Source of the DNA: Scleroderma bovista
Lineage: Eukaryota; Basidiomycota; Agaricomycetes; Boletales; Sclerodermataceae
DNA length: 14,921 nucleotides
Assembly: GCA_037178675.1 (NCBI GenBank)
Contig: JAYMGJ010000852.1
Location: 1 to 14,921, forward strand
Direction of reading: 5' to 3'
A program made the position numbers and the translations under genes. Under the pieces are notes generated by a model. That model had not been told where the DNA came from. It saw only the letters and a program-made list of their open reading frames with translations, and did not search any database. This document shows, one piece after another, positions 8,411-14,921 of this stretch (positions within the stretch are counted from its first letter, which is position 1; each line of letters begins with the position of its first letter).

Positions 8411-8779
8411 TGTTACAGTCCGACTTTTTATCTTATCTAATCTGCGATTAGATAGTGTTTATCTTATCTTAGTGTACAGCCCCTATCTTATCTACCTAGT
8501 CTAGACCTGTACCTCGTGCTGTACACGCTGCCACCCTTGACATCATTACGCATAGCCTTAGCTCCACAGTGATGTCATTACATAGCCTTCTACCTGCACG
8601 TAGCCTCATGGATAGCCTCGCGTAGCCCTCGTGTATAGTAGTATATATACCGTGCAATCAAGCACCCAGAGGCTCCCCATTCGAGCTCATCTTGGGTCTT
8701 TGCTCTAGATACTTGTGTCCTATCCTCTTAGAGTCTTAGCGTGTGGTCGGGTCCTTGGTGTTTGCCTAGGGTCGTCTCA
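8411..8779 (+). repeat. 3' LTR
   Basis: The LTR is 369 bp, TGTTAC...GTCTCA. It contains 26 bp absent from the 5' LTR and keeps CpG at four of the seven differing sites (8526, 8630, 8652, 8683). At 8417, 8714 and 8716 the 5' LTR keeps the CpG. It carries the intact 11-mer (8679-8689) that matches the primer site. Confidence 0.95.
8435..8453. repeat. Hairpin in the 3' LTR, missing from the 5' LTR
   Basis: ATCTAATC, loop TGC, GATTAGAT is a perfect 8-bp stem. It lies mostly within the 26-bp segment that differs between the LTRs, flanked by TTATCT repeats 26 bp apart. Confidence 0.85.
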
Positions 8780-8784
8780 ATCGT
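8780..8784. repeat. Target site duplication (right), ATCGT
   Basis: This is identical to 2469-2473. On the minus strand it gives ACGAT, part of the in-frame codons CAC GAT of the interrupted transposase. Confidence 0.93.
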
Positions 8785-9142
8785 GGGGTTCCGCAGCTAG
8801 TTGCTGCGCTTGCATGGTACTAATACTAGAAGCATTGTGGTTGCATGCGTTGCGTAGGTGCCGTGTTCCTTTGCGGCGCTCTTAATAATAAAGATTGTAC
8901 GAGTATTGTTTAATAATAAGTGTTTGAATAGATATTACTGTAATCGCACCTTTCATCTGTGCCCCTAATATGGCCTCCTCTGCAGCATCGGCAAACTCTT
9001 TCGTCCTCCTTACTCTCTCTGGCCTATTGGCACAGTGTGCTTCATGTGACTTGATGCCTCAAGTGGTGAAATGGCAGTATTTACAGCCGACCTTGTTCGT
9101 AGATGCCGATGATTGTACATATTTACGCTTCATGGGGGGCAT
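8785..9142 (-). pseudogene. Plavaka-like transposase, 5' exons with zinc finger and in-frame TGA
   Basis: This is the N-terminal part of the transposase gene at 498-2473. Exon 1 runs 9142-8950 from ATG 9142 (MPPMKRKYVQSS; a second ATG at 9133). The intron is 8949-8881 (GTGCGA..AAG), and exon 2 begins at 8880 and runs into the retrotransposon target site. A finger-like motif CKYC...GIKSHEAHC fits the DNA-binding N-terminus expected in such transposases. It is interrupted by TGA at 9061-9059. A CGA arginine codon there would restore an ordinary finger, so the stop is most simply a CpG to TpG mutation. Exon 2 ends in ...EPH and then DAPLHPN across the target site, in phase with 2471. The split is therefore an insertion, not two genes. 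Confidence 0.75.
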
Positions 9143-9295
9143 GGGTAGGGAGGAGGAAACGAAAGAACTGATGAGAAAAAGAGTATATGACTGTTCGACC
9201 TCATGGATATAGCGAGGTATTTGCTTACTTAATGAAAGTGCCTCCCAACTGCCAGCAGGCAATTGCAAGCGAGATTGCAATGGTCACCTGGTGCC

Positions 9296-9342
9296 TTGGA
9301 AAGCAATGCCCATACTAGCCTAGTATGGGCATTGCTTTCCAA
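9296..9342. repeat. 47-bp near-perfect palindrome (23-bp arms, 1-nt centre)
   Basis: The left arm 9296-9318 starts TTGGAAAGCAATGCCC and the right arm 9320-9342 is its exact reverse complement, around C9319. It lies about 150 bp upstream of the transposase ATG (minus strand). It could be a relic of a palindromic MITE, an inverted duplication, or part of the transposon's terminal region. There is no evidence to choose. Confidence 0.9.
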
Positions 9343-9690
9343 TAGCAGGGGTGCATTGTGATAATAGGGCTGATATTACGACTTATCTTCCTGTAATTGA
9401 GATGTGGTTATGATATGGATCAAACTAGGTTACAAGAGTGTTGTAATCAGTCTAAATATGGTAGGTATTGCAACCCGGGTTTGAAAATTTCCGACATACC
9501 CTCCCATAGAGTCCCATTTATCACTACCCCATGAGCATCCAACCCACGTACCACAGCCTCCTTATATCTTTGCATCAAGTACATACTCATATATGCAACC
9601 TAATAGCCACTTGTTCGATACTGCACATTGATAGCTAGCATCACATTACTTCTTACTGCAACACAATAATACTAAATCTACTTACGTCTA
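9343..9690. other. No recognisable feature
   Basis: This AT-moderate sequence has no convincing ORF, repeat or RNA gene. It may include the 5' region of the Plavaka element, but I cannot identify terminal inverted repeats because the other end of that element is lost. Confidence 0.4.
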
Positions 9691-10191
9691 CTACATATGC
9701 CAAATAGAACATCCATTTGAGAGCAACTGATAGTCTACTCCCATGAAGTTAGCTCGGGTGTGCGGCGTCGAATAAGCATGAAGCTTAGCAGAGGGGAGAT
9801 AATAAGATCTGTTGAAGGCCCAATGGACCCGCAGATTCTCTGGATATACGATGGCTAGCTCCTCGCCAACCATACCTCTGACTTGACCCTGTTCTCGTTC
9901 AGGGTGCGGGTTTGCAACCAGAGGAAAGGGGGTGTCGTTGATTCGTCTCCAGTAAGCTGGAATGACTCCCTGCATCACCTGACCACCAAATGCCTCGGAA
10001 GGGTGGCTTTCAAGGTGAGCGGCACAACCTATACCGGGCCTAAGCTCGACATAGAATTCCTCCGATACTCCCTGCATGTATTGAGTCCAAACACCTCCGG
10101 TAGAGGGTGGACCGTTATCCTCCAGATCGGGTTGAATGTCAGTGGCGACTTCACCTTCAGCAATCACATCTGTGCGTTGAAAAGACAACAA
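9691..10191 (-). CDS. Unrecognised ORF, possible exon of an unknown gene
   Basis: A 166-codon open frame begins at TTG 10191 with no ATG at its start. An upstream in-frame TGA lies about 35 bp further out, so any true start would need splicing. The composition looks protein-like, with mixed charged, aromatic and Gly/Pro residues (YVELRPGIGCAAHLESHPSE, VYPENLRVHWAFNRSYYLP). I do not recognise a family. No signal peptide or membrane segment is evident. It may be a relic exon of another transposon-linked protein. The plus-strand frame opposite it (9883-10326) looks like a shadow. Confidence 0.3.
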   Translation of the reverse strand: MLSFQRTDVIAEGEVATDIQPDLEDNGPPSTGGVWTQYMQGVSEEFYVELRPGIGCAAHLESHPSEAFGGQVMQGVIPAYWRRINDTPFPLVANPHPEREQGQVRGMVGEELAIVYPENLRVHWAFNRSYYLPSAKLHAYSTPHTRANFMGVDYQLLSNGCSIWHM

Positions 10192-11207
10192 AGTGTTTGG
10201 GTGGCTGCTCCCTCAGATGAGGTGCATTTGACCCAGGAGCTTCTGGAGGTCAGGCAAGGCTCCCAAGGACTGGGGAGAACTAGAGGAAATAGGGAGAGTA
10301 GTGGTGTTCAGTCACTCCAGGACTGAGCTCAAACATATACAGAGGAAAGAGGGAAGTTGCTTAGTAAGCTAGTACAAGCCTACATAAGCTAAGGTAGGAG
10401 AGTCCAGTATCAGTACTACTATCAGTAACACTACACACCTAGAGACAGGACAGTCTCTACAGCGTCATCACCATTGCTCTTGAAGAGCTCTATGGCGATC
10501 AGCTGCATAGGAAGGGGGTGGAGTGGGGCTTCATCGCGGTTGTACCACTCGATGATTACCAATCCTTACTATCCTCCTTCCCTGTTCCCCTCGTTGTATC
10601 CCTCACCCTTTCCTCCCCAAAGTCATTGTGGCCCGAAGTTATCGTTTGCACACAACCCCCAACAATACAACCTTCAAAATATGACCTTGCACCTGCTTCA
10701 TCCAAGAGGTACTGCAACGCTCATGGACCTCCAGAAGCATCCTTCAAACCATGACTTCCACCTCCCAGATACCTTATCTCCAGCCAGTAAGCACTCACAT
10801 TTTTCTCACCCCTACACCCTCTGACATGCAACAGGAGCCCTGATTGGCTCTGAACATTCTCACACTGGAATGTGCTCACCTCACCTGCTTCGCACCCAAT
10901 GCTCCCTTTCTGATATATACCCTTCCCCTTCGTCTCTCTGCCATTTGTATCTCATGGCATCGGTCCTTAGGCCTATCCAACCAGCCCGTCCATCCCCCTT
11001 CACACTCTGCATAATGCCTCCCACCCCTGGATACCTTATCCTCTGCTGGTAAGCACCCATCTTCCCTACTCCTTCCGACGCACATCAGAAATCTCAATCA
11101 GTAGCGTCCATTTTGTGGCAAGAGTTTGACCACTTCTATTCTTTTTATTTAGTGAGTCTCCTACAATTCGTTGTTATAAGTGGCTGTGGACTTACATCCA
11201 CCCATTC
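10192..11207. other. Intergenic, no supported gene; one degenerate repeated segment
   Basis: About 1 kb of C/T-rich sequence on the plus strand has only overlapping low-value frames. The segments 10761-10800 and 11024-11060 resemble each other (shared GATACCTTATC and a following GTAAGCAC). This suggests an old duplication or duplicated exons with donors. I see no other structure. Confidence 0.35.
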
Positions 11208-11355
11208 ATGAGTAATCTTGCAGATGGACAGCTGAACAGCTATGTTTATTGTTCTGATATGTTTTATAGACAGGATCATATGTTCAAGGCTTACAATGAA
11301 CTGCTGAGCCACCAGCCTGCTCTACGGAGGGTGTTTGAATCTGAAGGGGATGTGT

Positions 11356-11360
11356 GCCAA
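11356..11360. repeat. Target site duplication (left) of the solo LTR, GCCAA
   Basis: The same five bases follow the element at 12681-12685. Confidence 0.8.
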
Positions 11361-11790
11361 TGTCATATCCATACTTTTCCAGTCGCAACTCCGGTCTAAC
11401 CATGGCCCGCCTGACCTCTCCTTAGGCATAGATACAACTCCGGATCTAGTTCGGCCATCTCCAGCCCTATAGCTGCACTCCAGCTCAACTCCGGTCACTA
11501 CGTCCATCTCTGCCTCAGGACTAACCCCTGTCTTCCTACAGACAGATCCACGGTCTAACTCCTCCATGTCGGACCTGTACCTACCACTAGTTGCTACTCT
11601 GGTTTCAGTCCGGCCACTCCCTTAGCCTTGTCTGCGACGTAGCCCAACTCTGGCTGGTACATCCAACTCCGGCTCAGTTCTGCTCCTGCTCCTGCTCCAC
11701 TCCCTCTGTCAGGTCCACCAAAGGCTTAGGACATTTCCATGTCCAACTCCGGACCTTCCTCCGGCTACTCCGCCCTTCCTCCACCTGTGC

Positions 11791-11916
11791 ACTCCCTCCG
11801 CTCATGCACTCCCTCCGCTCTTGCACTTCCTCCGGTCGTGCACTTCCTCCAGTCCCACTTCCTCCGGTCCCACTTCCTCTGGTCCCACTTCCTCCGGTCC
11901 CACTTCCTCCGGTCCT
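11791..11916 (+). repeat. Minisatellite with 17-bp then 15-bp period
   Basis: Starts of ACTCCCTCC/ACTTCCTCC fall at 11791, 11808, 11825 and 11842 (period 17), then at 11857, 11872, 11887 and 11902 (period 15). The 15-bp part would read as a five-residue PPVPL-type repeat in one frame. Confidence 0.85.
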
Positions 11917-12179
11917 GGACATCAGTCCGGACTTAACAGTAGTTAAGTCCACCTCTGACCCTTACCTGTCCTCTTCCGACCTAGTTCCCTTGTCCCTGCT
12001 TTTCCTCCATCGTCCCTGTAACTCTAGTTCCCCGTGTCTGCTTCCGCTCCGGTTTATTTTCCTGTCCCTGCTTTATTTTCTTGTACCTGGTTTATTTTCC
12101 TGTCTGCTTTTGCTCCATCCCTTGTCTCGACATTAAGGTGTTTACTTGTCACCGTATATACTCACCTTAGTTTCATTAC

Positions 12180-12187
12180 TATATAAA
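12180..12187 (+). promoter_or_regulatory. TATA box inside the solo LTR
   Basis: TATATAAA follows a T/C-rich stretch. It is the only strong TATA match in the element and marks the likely U3/R border region. Confidence 0.5.
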
Positions 12188-12680
12188 CTACCGTACTCCG
12201 GCCTAGTAGTCCTTAGATCAAATCTCGACTAAGATACTCCCCACTCTGTACTACCCATTATGCTCTCCTAATCCATCTGTTCATCTGAACTCCTGAACTC
12301 CGGCCAACTCTGGCCTCCGTCCTATCTCGTCCCTTTGGTCCTATGTCTGATCCTAGCAAGTCTCCTACTTGCACGAGGGCAAAAGCCACCTCTGTCCCAG
12401 ACTCGACGCTAGACCTCTCAGGACTTATCCCACCTCTGGGATGTCCTTCGCTCCGGACAAGCTGCGCTCAACTCTGGACCACTTTCCCGCGGTCCGGACT
12501 TACTCCGCAAAAACCCGGACTTACTCCCTGTGCTTCTCTAGTGCCCGGACTTCGTTCGTTTGACCTGGACTTGACTCTCCACACTAACTAGCACCTACTA
12601 GTGTCTGGACTTACCTCCTCATTAGTTCCCTGCACCCCTGGACCTCCTAGTAAGATCGTTGAGGAGAACCGGTCTTGACA

Positions 12681-12685
12681 GCCAA
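12681..12685. repeat. Target site duplication (right) of the solo LTR, GCCAA
   Basis: This equals 11356-11360. Removing the LTR and one copy leaves a 56-bp intron with a GT start and CTCTCAG end. Confidence 0.8.
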
Positions 12686-13766
12686 CTTATAAACACCTAC
12701 AAAGATGTAAAGTCATCTTTTGGATTCCTCTCAGTGACCCGTATACTGACATTCCACAGCTTAATAAAGGTGCTGATGCTGCTCGTGGTGATGATGCGAC
12801 TAGCCTCAAGCCCATGGTTGTGCAGTGGCTCATGTCAGCAGAACTGAAGCCAGAGCCACTGCTTGAACAAGATGAAAAGGACGGGAGAGGGTTTGATCAT
12901 GATATTACTGGACATTTACTTTGCCCCGTTGATTACGATTGGAATAACCCTCAGTGAGTTACTTCCTATATCTGATCTAAGCATTGTTAAGCTGAATGGT
13001 TGTGATAGTCATCGTGCAGCAATCCATGACTACAATCCCAAATTCCTTGTTACTGCGTACTCCTGGCTGACATTCTTATACGAAAAGGGAAGATACAATC
13101 CAAACTGTCCTAGTAATGGTCTATTCAAGAGTATGCTGCTTATCAGGGTGTGTCAAGCAATATTGTTGAGTTCATCATGATTGCAACTCAACAACTTATT
13201 TAGGCCTTCAAGCACATCTTCACATCCCCAACCTCGGCCCTCAATATGATGAATGGTGAACTCATTGTCATGTGGCCTCCCTAGTTGGCATGAAGTCTGT
13301 CCGTCCTCGGGCGATTGCTTACATTGCAGTTCAGGTATGCCTTGTCTGCTTGTTTGCTGTCAATGCTCACTTCATTCATACTTATGTTAGCTTTGTTTTG
13401 CTCTATCCAGCTGTGGTAGTTGGCGGATCATTGACGGCAAATTCAACTACGACGACTTTTACAACAACATTATTGATTTCTTTGAGAACACCGAAACTGC
13501 AGGGGAGAAGAAGTTTATTCAAGATCTCTTACTGTGGTGGAACCGGTCAGTTGCACTGACTTATTGTGATCCTCCCTATTTGGCTTAATTGTAAACCCAG
13601 ACAGATTTTTGGCCGTGTGAAAGCATTAGAGTATCATCCTCAAGATGTTCAGAAGTTGTCTGTGGCTTTGTCGCTCCCTAAGGGGTGCACTGCGGTGGTG
13701 AGCCAGCATTCCTCCTATTTTTGGTTAGCATGTTCATCTATAAATGAACACAGTAATGATATTTAG

Positions 13767-14240
13767 TATGGCAGGAGGTGCAGATCTGTACAGCTGTAAT
13801 TGCACGTGTTTGGTAGTACGATCTGAATTCCATGAAATGTAGATGATACATGACTGTGGCTGTGAATCAGATACCCATGATTGGGGATGAGAAGTGTGTA
13901 ACTAGTAAACTTTACTCAACTTTGTAAGCATTGGCATTACCTCAAAATTGGCTATGGCATGATGGATTGTGTCATGCTATGACTGAGGAGGAAAACATAG
14001 AGTTGTGTAAAATAGTGCTCACTAAGCTCTTTCCATATCCTTACTGGAAATCCATGGCATTGTTGCTATAAGTTGCTCAATGGGAAAGGCAGCGAGAATA
14101 ACCAACAATAAGGGTGCACATACGATCAATGTACAATGTGTTGAAGTCGCACATGCACCCAGCATAAACCGTCAACAAAGTGCGCACAAGACTGCAACCC
14201 ATATTAGTGTAGACTTAGTAATAGTCCTCTTTAGAGTAGA
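13767..14240. other. No recognisable feature
   Basis: This is the 3' flank of the DUF6698-like gene and spacer before the copia element. I see no convincing ORF, RNA gene or repeat. Confidence 0.4.
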
Positions 14241-14426
14241 TGTTACATGTCACATGTCATGTGTCACAGTCATGCGTCACAATGTTTGTTGTATATAAAC
14301 AGTGTTCATCGCTTATATAATATAACAGCTCTTGACCAGCTACTGCTACCATCTCTGGTTGTGCACTCCACCCAACAGGTGAGTTGGAGTAGCAGTTCCT
14401 CTATGTATATAGGTATTGCTTCACCA
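14241..14426 (+). repeat. Probable 5' LTR of a Ty1/copia element
   Basis: The right end is set by the primer site that follows directly (…TTCACCA, then GGTTATG). The left end is a guess at TGTTACATG. A TATA box (TATATAAA, 14292-14299) lies inside. The first 40 bp are built from CATGTCAC-like words in both orientations. No second LTR or target duplication is visible because the element runs out of the window. Confidence 0.5.
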
Positions 14427-14440
14427 GGTTATGAGCCCTG
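14427..14440 (+). promoter_or_regulatory. Primer binding site complementary to initiator tRNA-Met anticodon arm
   Basis: GGTTATGAGCCCTG is the exact reverse complement of CAGGGCUCAUAACC, the anticodon stem-loop segment of the yeast initiator tRNA-Met as I know it. Copia and Ty5 use such a half-tRNA-iMet primer site directly after the 5' LTR, and a copia gag follows here. Confidence 0.8.
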
Positions 14441-14659
14441 TGAGCGCACTGTGTGCAGCAATGCACCAGACAGCGCTCCAGCTCCCTGAGTGTCGCTTTA
14501 ACTAGCTTGACACTGTGGACCACAGTGAGCTCCTAGCTGAGCCCCTGCACAGCCACATCGATGACTTGCGCTGACCATGGCAAACATCGTCAACAACTTG
14601 CGCCGGCATACCTTAGTCATGAGTTAGCTGTTGACAGAAGTGCCTTCACTGGCACTCAG

Positions 14660-14724
14660 GTGTTTCTTCTTTTCTTGCTTGTCCGTTGTCGCATTCACTT
14701 GCTGACTCTGTTGACTCCCAACAG
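14660..14724 (+). other. Candidate intron in the copia leader
   Basis: CAG before GTGTTT at 14660 and CCCAACAG at 14717-14724 enclose 65 bp with a CTGAC branch-like site. The size matches introns elsewhere in the window. It would sit 9 bp upstream of the gag ATG. It is weakly supported because no coding frame tests it. Confidence 0.3.
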
Positions 14725-14733
14725 AACATCACC

Positions 14734-14921
14734 ATGTCCAGCGCTCTTGACAAGATGGTTCCCATGTTCACTGGCTCCAACTGGCAGCAGTGGCACACCT
14801 CTATGCAGGCCTACCTTTGGGCACAAGGCCAATGGTACGTTTACTCGACGACACAACCCACTGACGGTCACAATGACCGTAAAGAATGGGACGACAACAC
14901 CGAGAGAGCACTCGGTAATAT
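14734..14921 (+). CDS. gag: Copia-type Gag, N-terminal part, cut by window end
   Basis: The ATG at 14734 (context ACCATGT) opens a frame that runs without stop to the end of the window, 62 codons. The N-terminus MSSALDKMVPMFTGSNWQQW with following MQAYLWAQGQW is typical of the gag polyprotein of fungal Ty1/copia elements (the N-terminal gag-like domain ending in a W-rich segment). In this family gag packages the element RNA and is joined to protease-integrase-RT downstream, which lies outside the window. The position 294 bp after the initiator-tRNA primer site supports the call. No break is seen in the part present. Confidence 0.8.
   Translation, partial: MSSALDKMVPMFTGSNWQQWHTSMQAYLWAQGQWYVYSTTQPTDGHNDRKEWDDNTERALGN

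Larger units (their letters stand above)
2474..8779 (+). mobile_element. Ty3/gypsy chromovirus LTR retrotransposon (6306 bp), likely self-primed
   Basis: This is a full-length LTR retrotransposon: 5' LTR (2474-2816), self-complementary primer site (2819-2829), long leader, gag (3629-4626), pol in the -1 frame (to 8399), polypurine tract (8398-8410) and 3' LTR (8411-8779). Both LTRs start TG and end CA, and ATCGT flanks the element. The domain order PR-RT-RH-IN-chromodomain places it among the chromoviruses. It lies antisense inside the coding exon of the Plavaka-like transposase gene, which it has split. LTR identity is about 98% apart from a 26-bp indel, so the insertion is fairly young. The copy is probably not fully active because of a frame disruption in gag. 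It may still be complemented by intact relatives (inference). Confidence 0.95.
11361..12680 (+). mobile_element. Solo LTR (1320 bp) of an unidentified LTR retrotransposon
   Basis: The segment begins TGTCATATCC and ends GGTCTTGACA, giving TGTCA/TGACA inverted termini, and is flanked by GCCAA on both sides. It has no gag or pol and no second LTR copy inside. A TATA box sits at 12180-12187, in the middle, as expected of a U3-R-U5 layout. The sequence is rich in CTCCGG and CCGGACTT words and has a minisatellite (11791-11916). It lies 7 bp inside the first intron of the DUF6698-like gene. The open frame 11591-12136 inside it is a product of low complexity. Orientation is inferred from the TATA box only. 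Confidence 0.75.
11208..13766 (+). pseudogene. DUF6698-like gene, six exons, solo LTR in intron 1, frameshift in exon 4
   Basis: The product resembles the DUF6698 family of Agaricomycete proteins, whose function is unknown. Exons: 11208-11353, 12735-12953, 13009-13147, 13204-13334, 13391-13545, 13601-13766 (stop TAG). The introns are about 55 bp and GT..AG once the solo LTR in intron 1 is removed. Recognisable strings are DPYTDIPQLNKGADAARGDD, GFDHDITGHLLCPVDYDWNN, FLYEKGRY, NGLFKSMLLIR, AFKHIFTSP, GMKSVRPRAIAYIAVQ, GSWRIIDG and LLLWWNRQIF. Phases agree everywhere except exon 4. That exon is 131 nt where a multiple of three is needed; the frame changes between about 13260 and 13275, most simply by loss of one base. 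The total is about 318 codons. The ATG at 11208 is only the best candidate start; an upstream exon is possible (a CAG lies at 11221-11223). It is likely a recent pseudogene. Confidence 0.65.

Noticed and set aside
9883..10326. 147-codon plus-strand frame
   Set aside because: It overlaps the more protein-like minus-strand frame and shows no recognisable family.
11591..12136. 181-codon Pro/Leu-rich frame and the Gly/Thr-rich frame opposite it
   Set aside because: Both come from the minisatellite and CTCCGG-rich LTR sequence, inside an element framed by target duplications.
11361..12680. Small non-autonomous element with two LTRs (TRIM-like)
   Set aside because: I find no internal copy of the terminal sequences, so a single solo LTR fits better.
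14241..14327. Short 87-bp LTR with TGTTA...TAACA termini
   Set aside because: It is too short and not followed by a primer site; the initiator-tRNA site at 14427 places the LTR end further right.
1..14921. Bacterial-type systems, CRISPR arrays, tRNA or rRNA genes
   Set aside because: No spaced repeats of CRISPR form, cloverleaf genes or rRNA-like sequence were seen; gene structure is eukaryotic throughout.

Overview
The window looks like a transposon-rich accessory region of a basidiomycete (Agaricomycete) genome. The evidence is short GT..AG introns of about 50-75 bp, a broken Plavaka-type (KDZ superfamily) transposase gene, a chromodomain-bearing Ty3/gypsy retrotransposon, a gene resembling the fungal DUF6698 family, and the start of a Ty1/copia element. 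I see no bacterial operon, rRNA, tRNA gene or CRISPR array. Layout: 1-497 is an ACTGG/CCGGT-rich low-complexity repeat ending in a run of ten A. From 498 to 2473, and again from 8785 to 9142, lie the exons of one minus-strand Plavaka-like transposase gene. A 6306-bp plus-strand LTR retrotransposon (2474-8779) has split this gene, with a 5-bp target duplication (ATCGT) on both sides. The reading frame of the transposase runs straight through the target site, so the gene was continuous before the insertion. One in-frame TGA in its N-terminal zinc finger and a missing 3' end show it is dead today. The retrotransposon is nearly intact: two LTRs, a polypurine tract, gag (with one frame disruption at a run of seven C), a -1 frameshift signal of textbook form, and a 1257-codon pol frame (protease, RT, RNase H, integrase, chromodomain). 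No TGG-type tRNA primer site follows the 5' LTR. Instead an 11-nt stretch there is the exact reverse complement of a sequence near the predicted RNA 5' end in the LTR, which is the arrangement of self-primed Tf1/sushi-type elements. The seven substitutions between the two LTRs are all CpG to TpG/CpA transitions, which points to cytosine methylation of the silenced copy. The right half (9143-14921) holds a 47-bp near-perfect palindrome, an unrecognised minus-strand ORF (9691-10191), and a plus-strand DUF6698-like gene (11208-13766). That gene is spread over six exons, with a 1320-bp solo LTR (11361-12680, target duplication GCCAA, termini TGTCA/TGACA) inside its first intron and a net 1-nt loss in its fourth exon. 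The window ends in the 5' part of a copia element: a likely LTR with TATA box, a primer site complementary to the anticodon arm of initiator tRNA-Met, and the start of gag. No gene here looks like an active host cluster. The story is one of nested insertions and decay by CpG mutation and small indels. The most notable points are the self-priming signal, the frameshift signal, the CpG-only LTR divergence, and the two insertions whose pre-insertion sites can be read directly.
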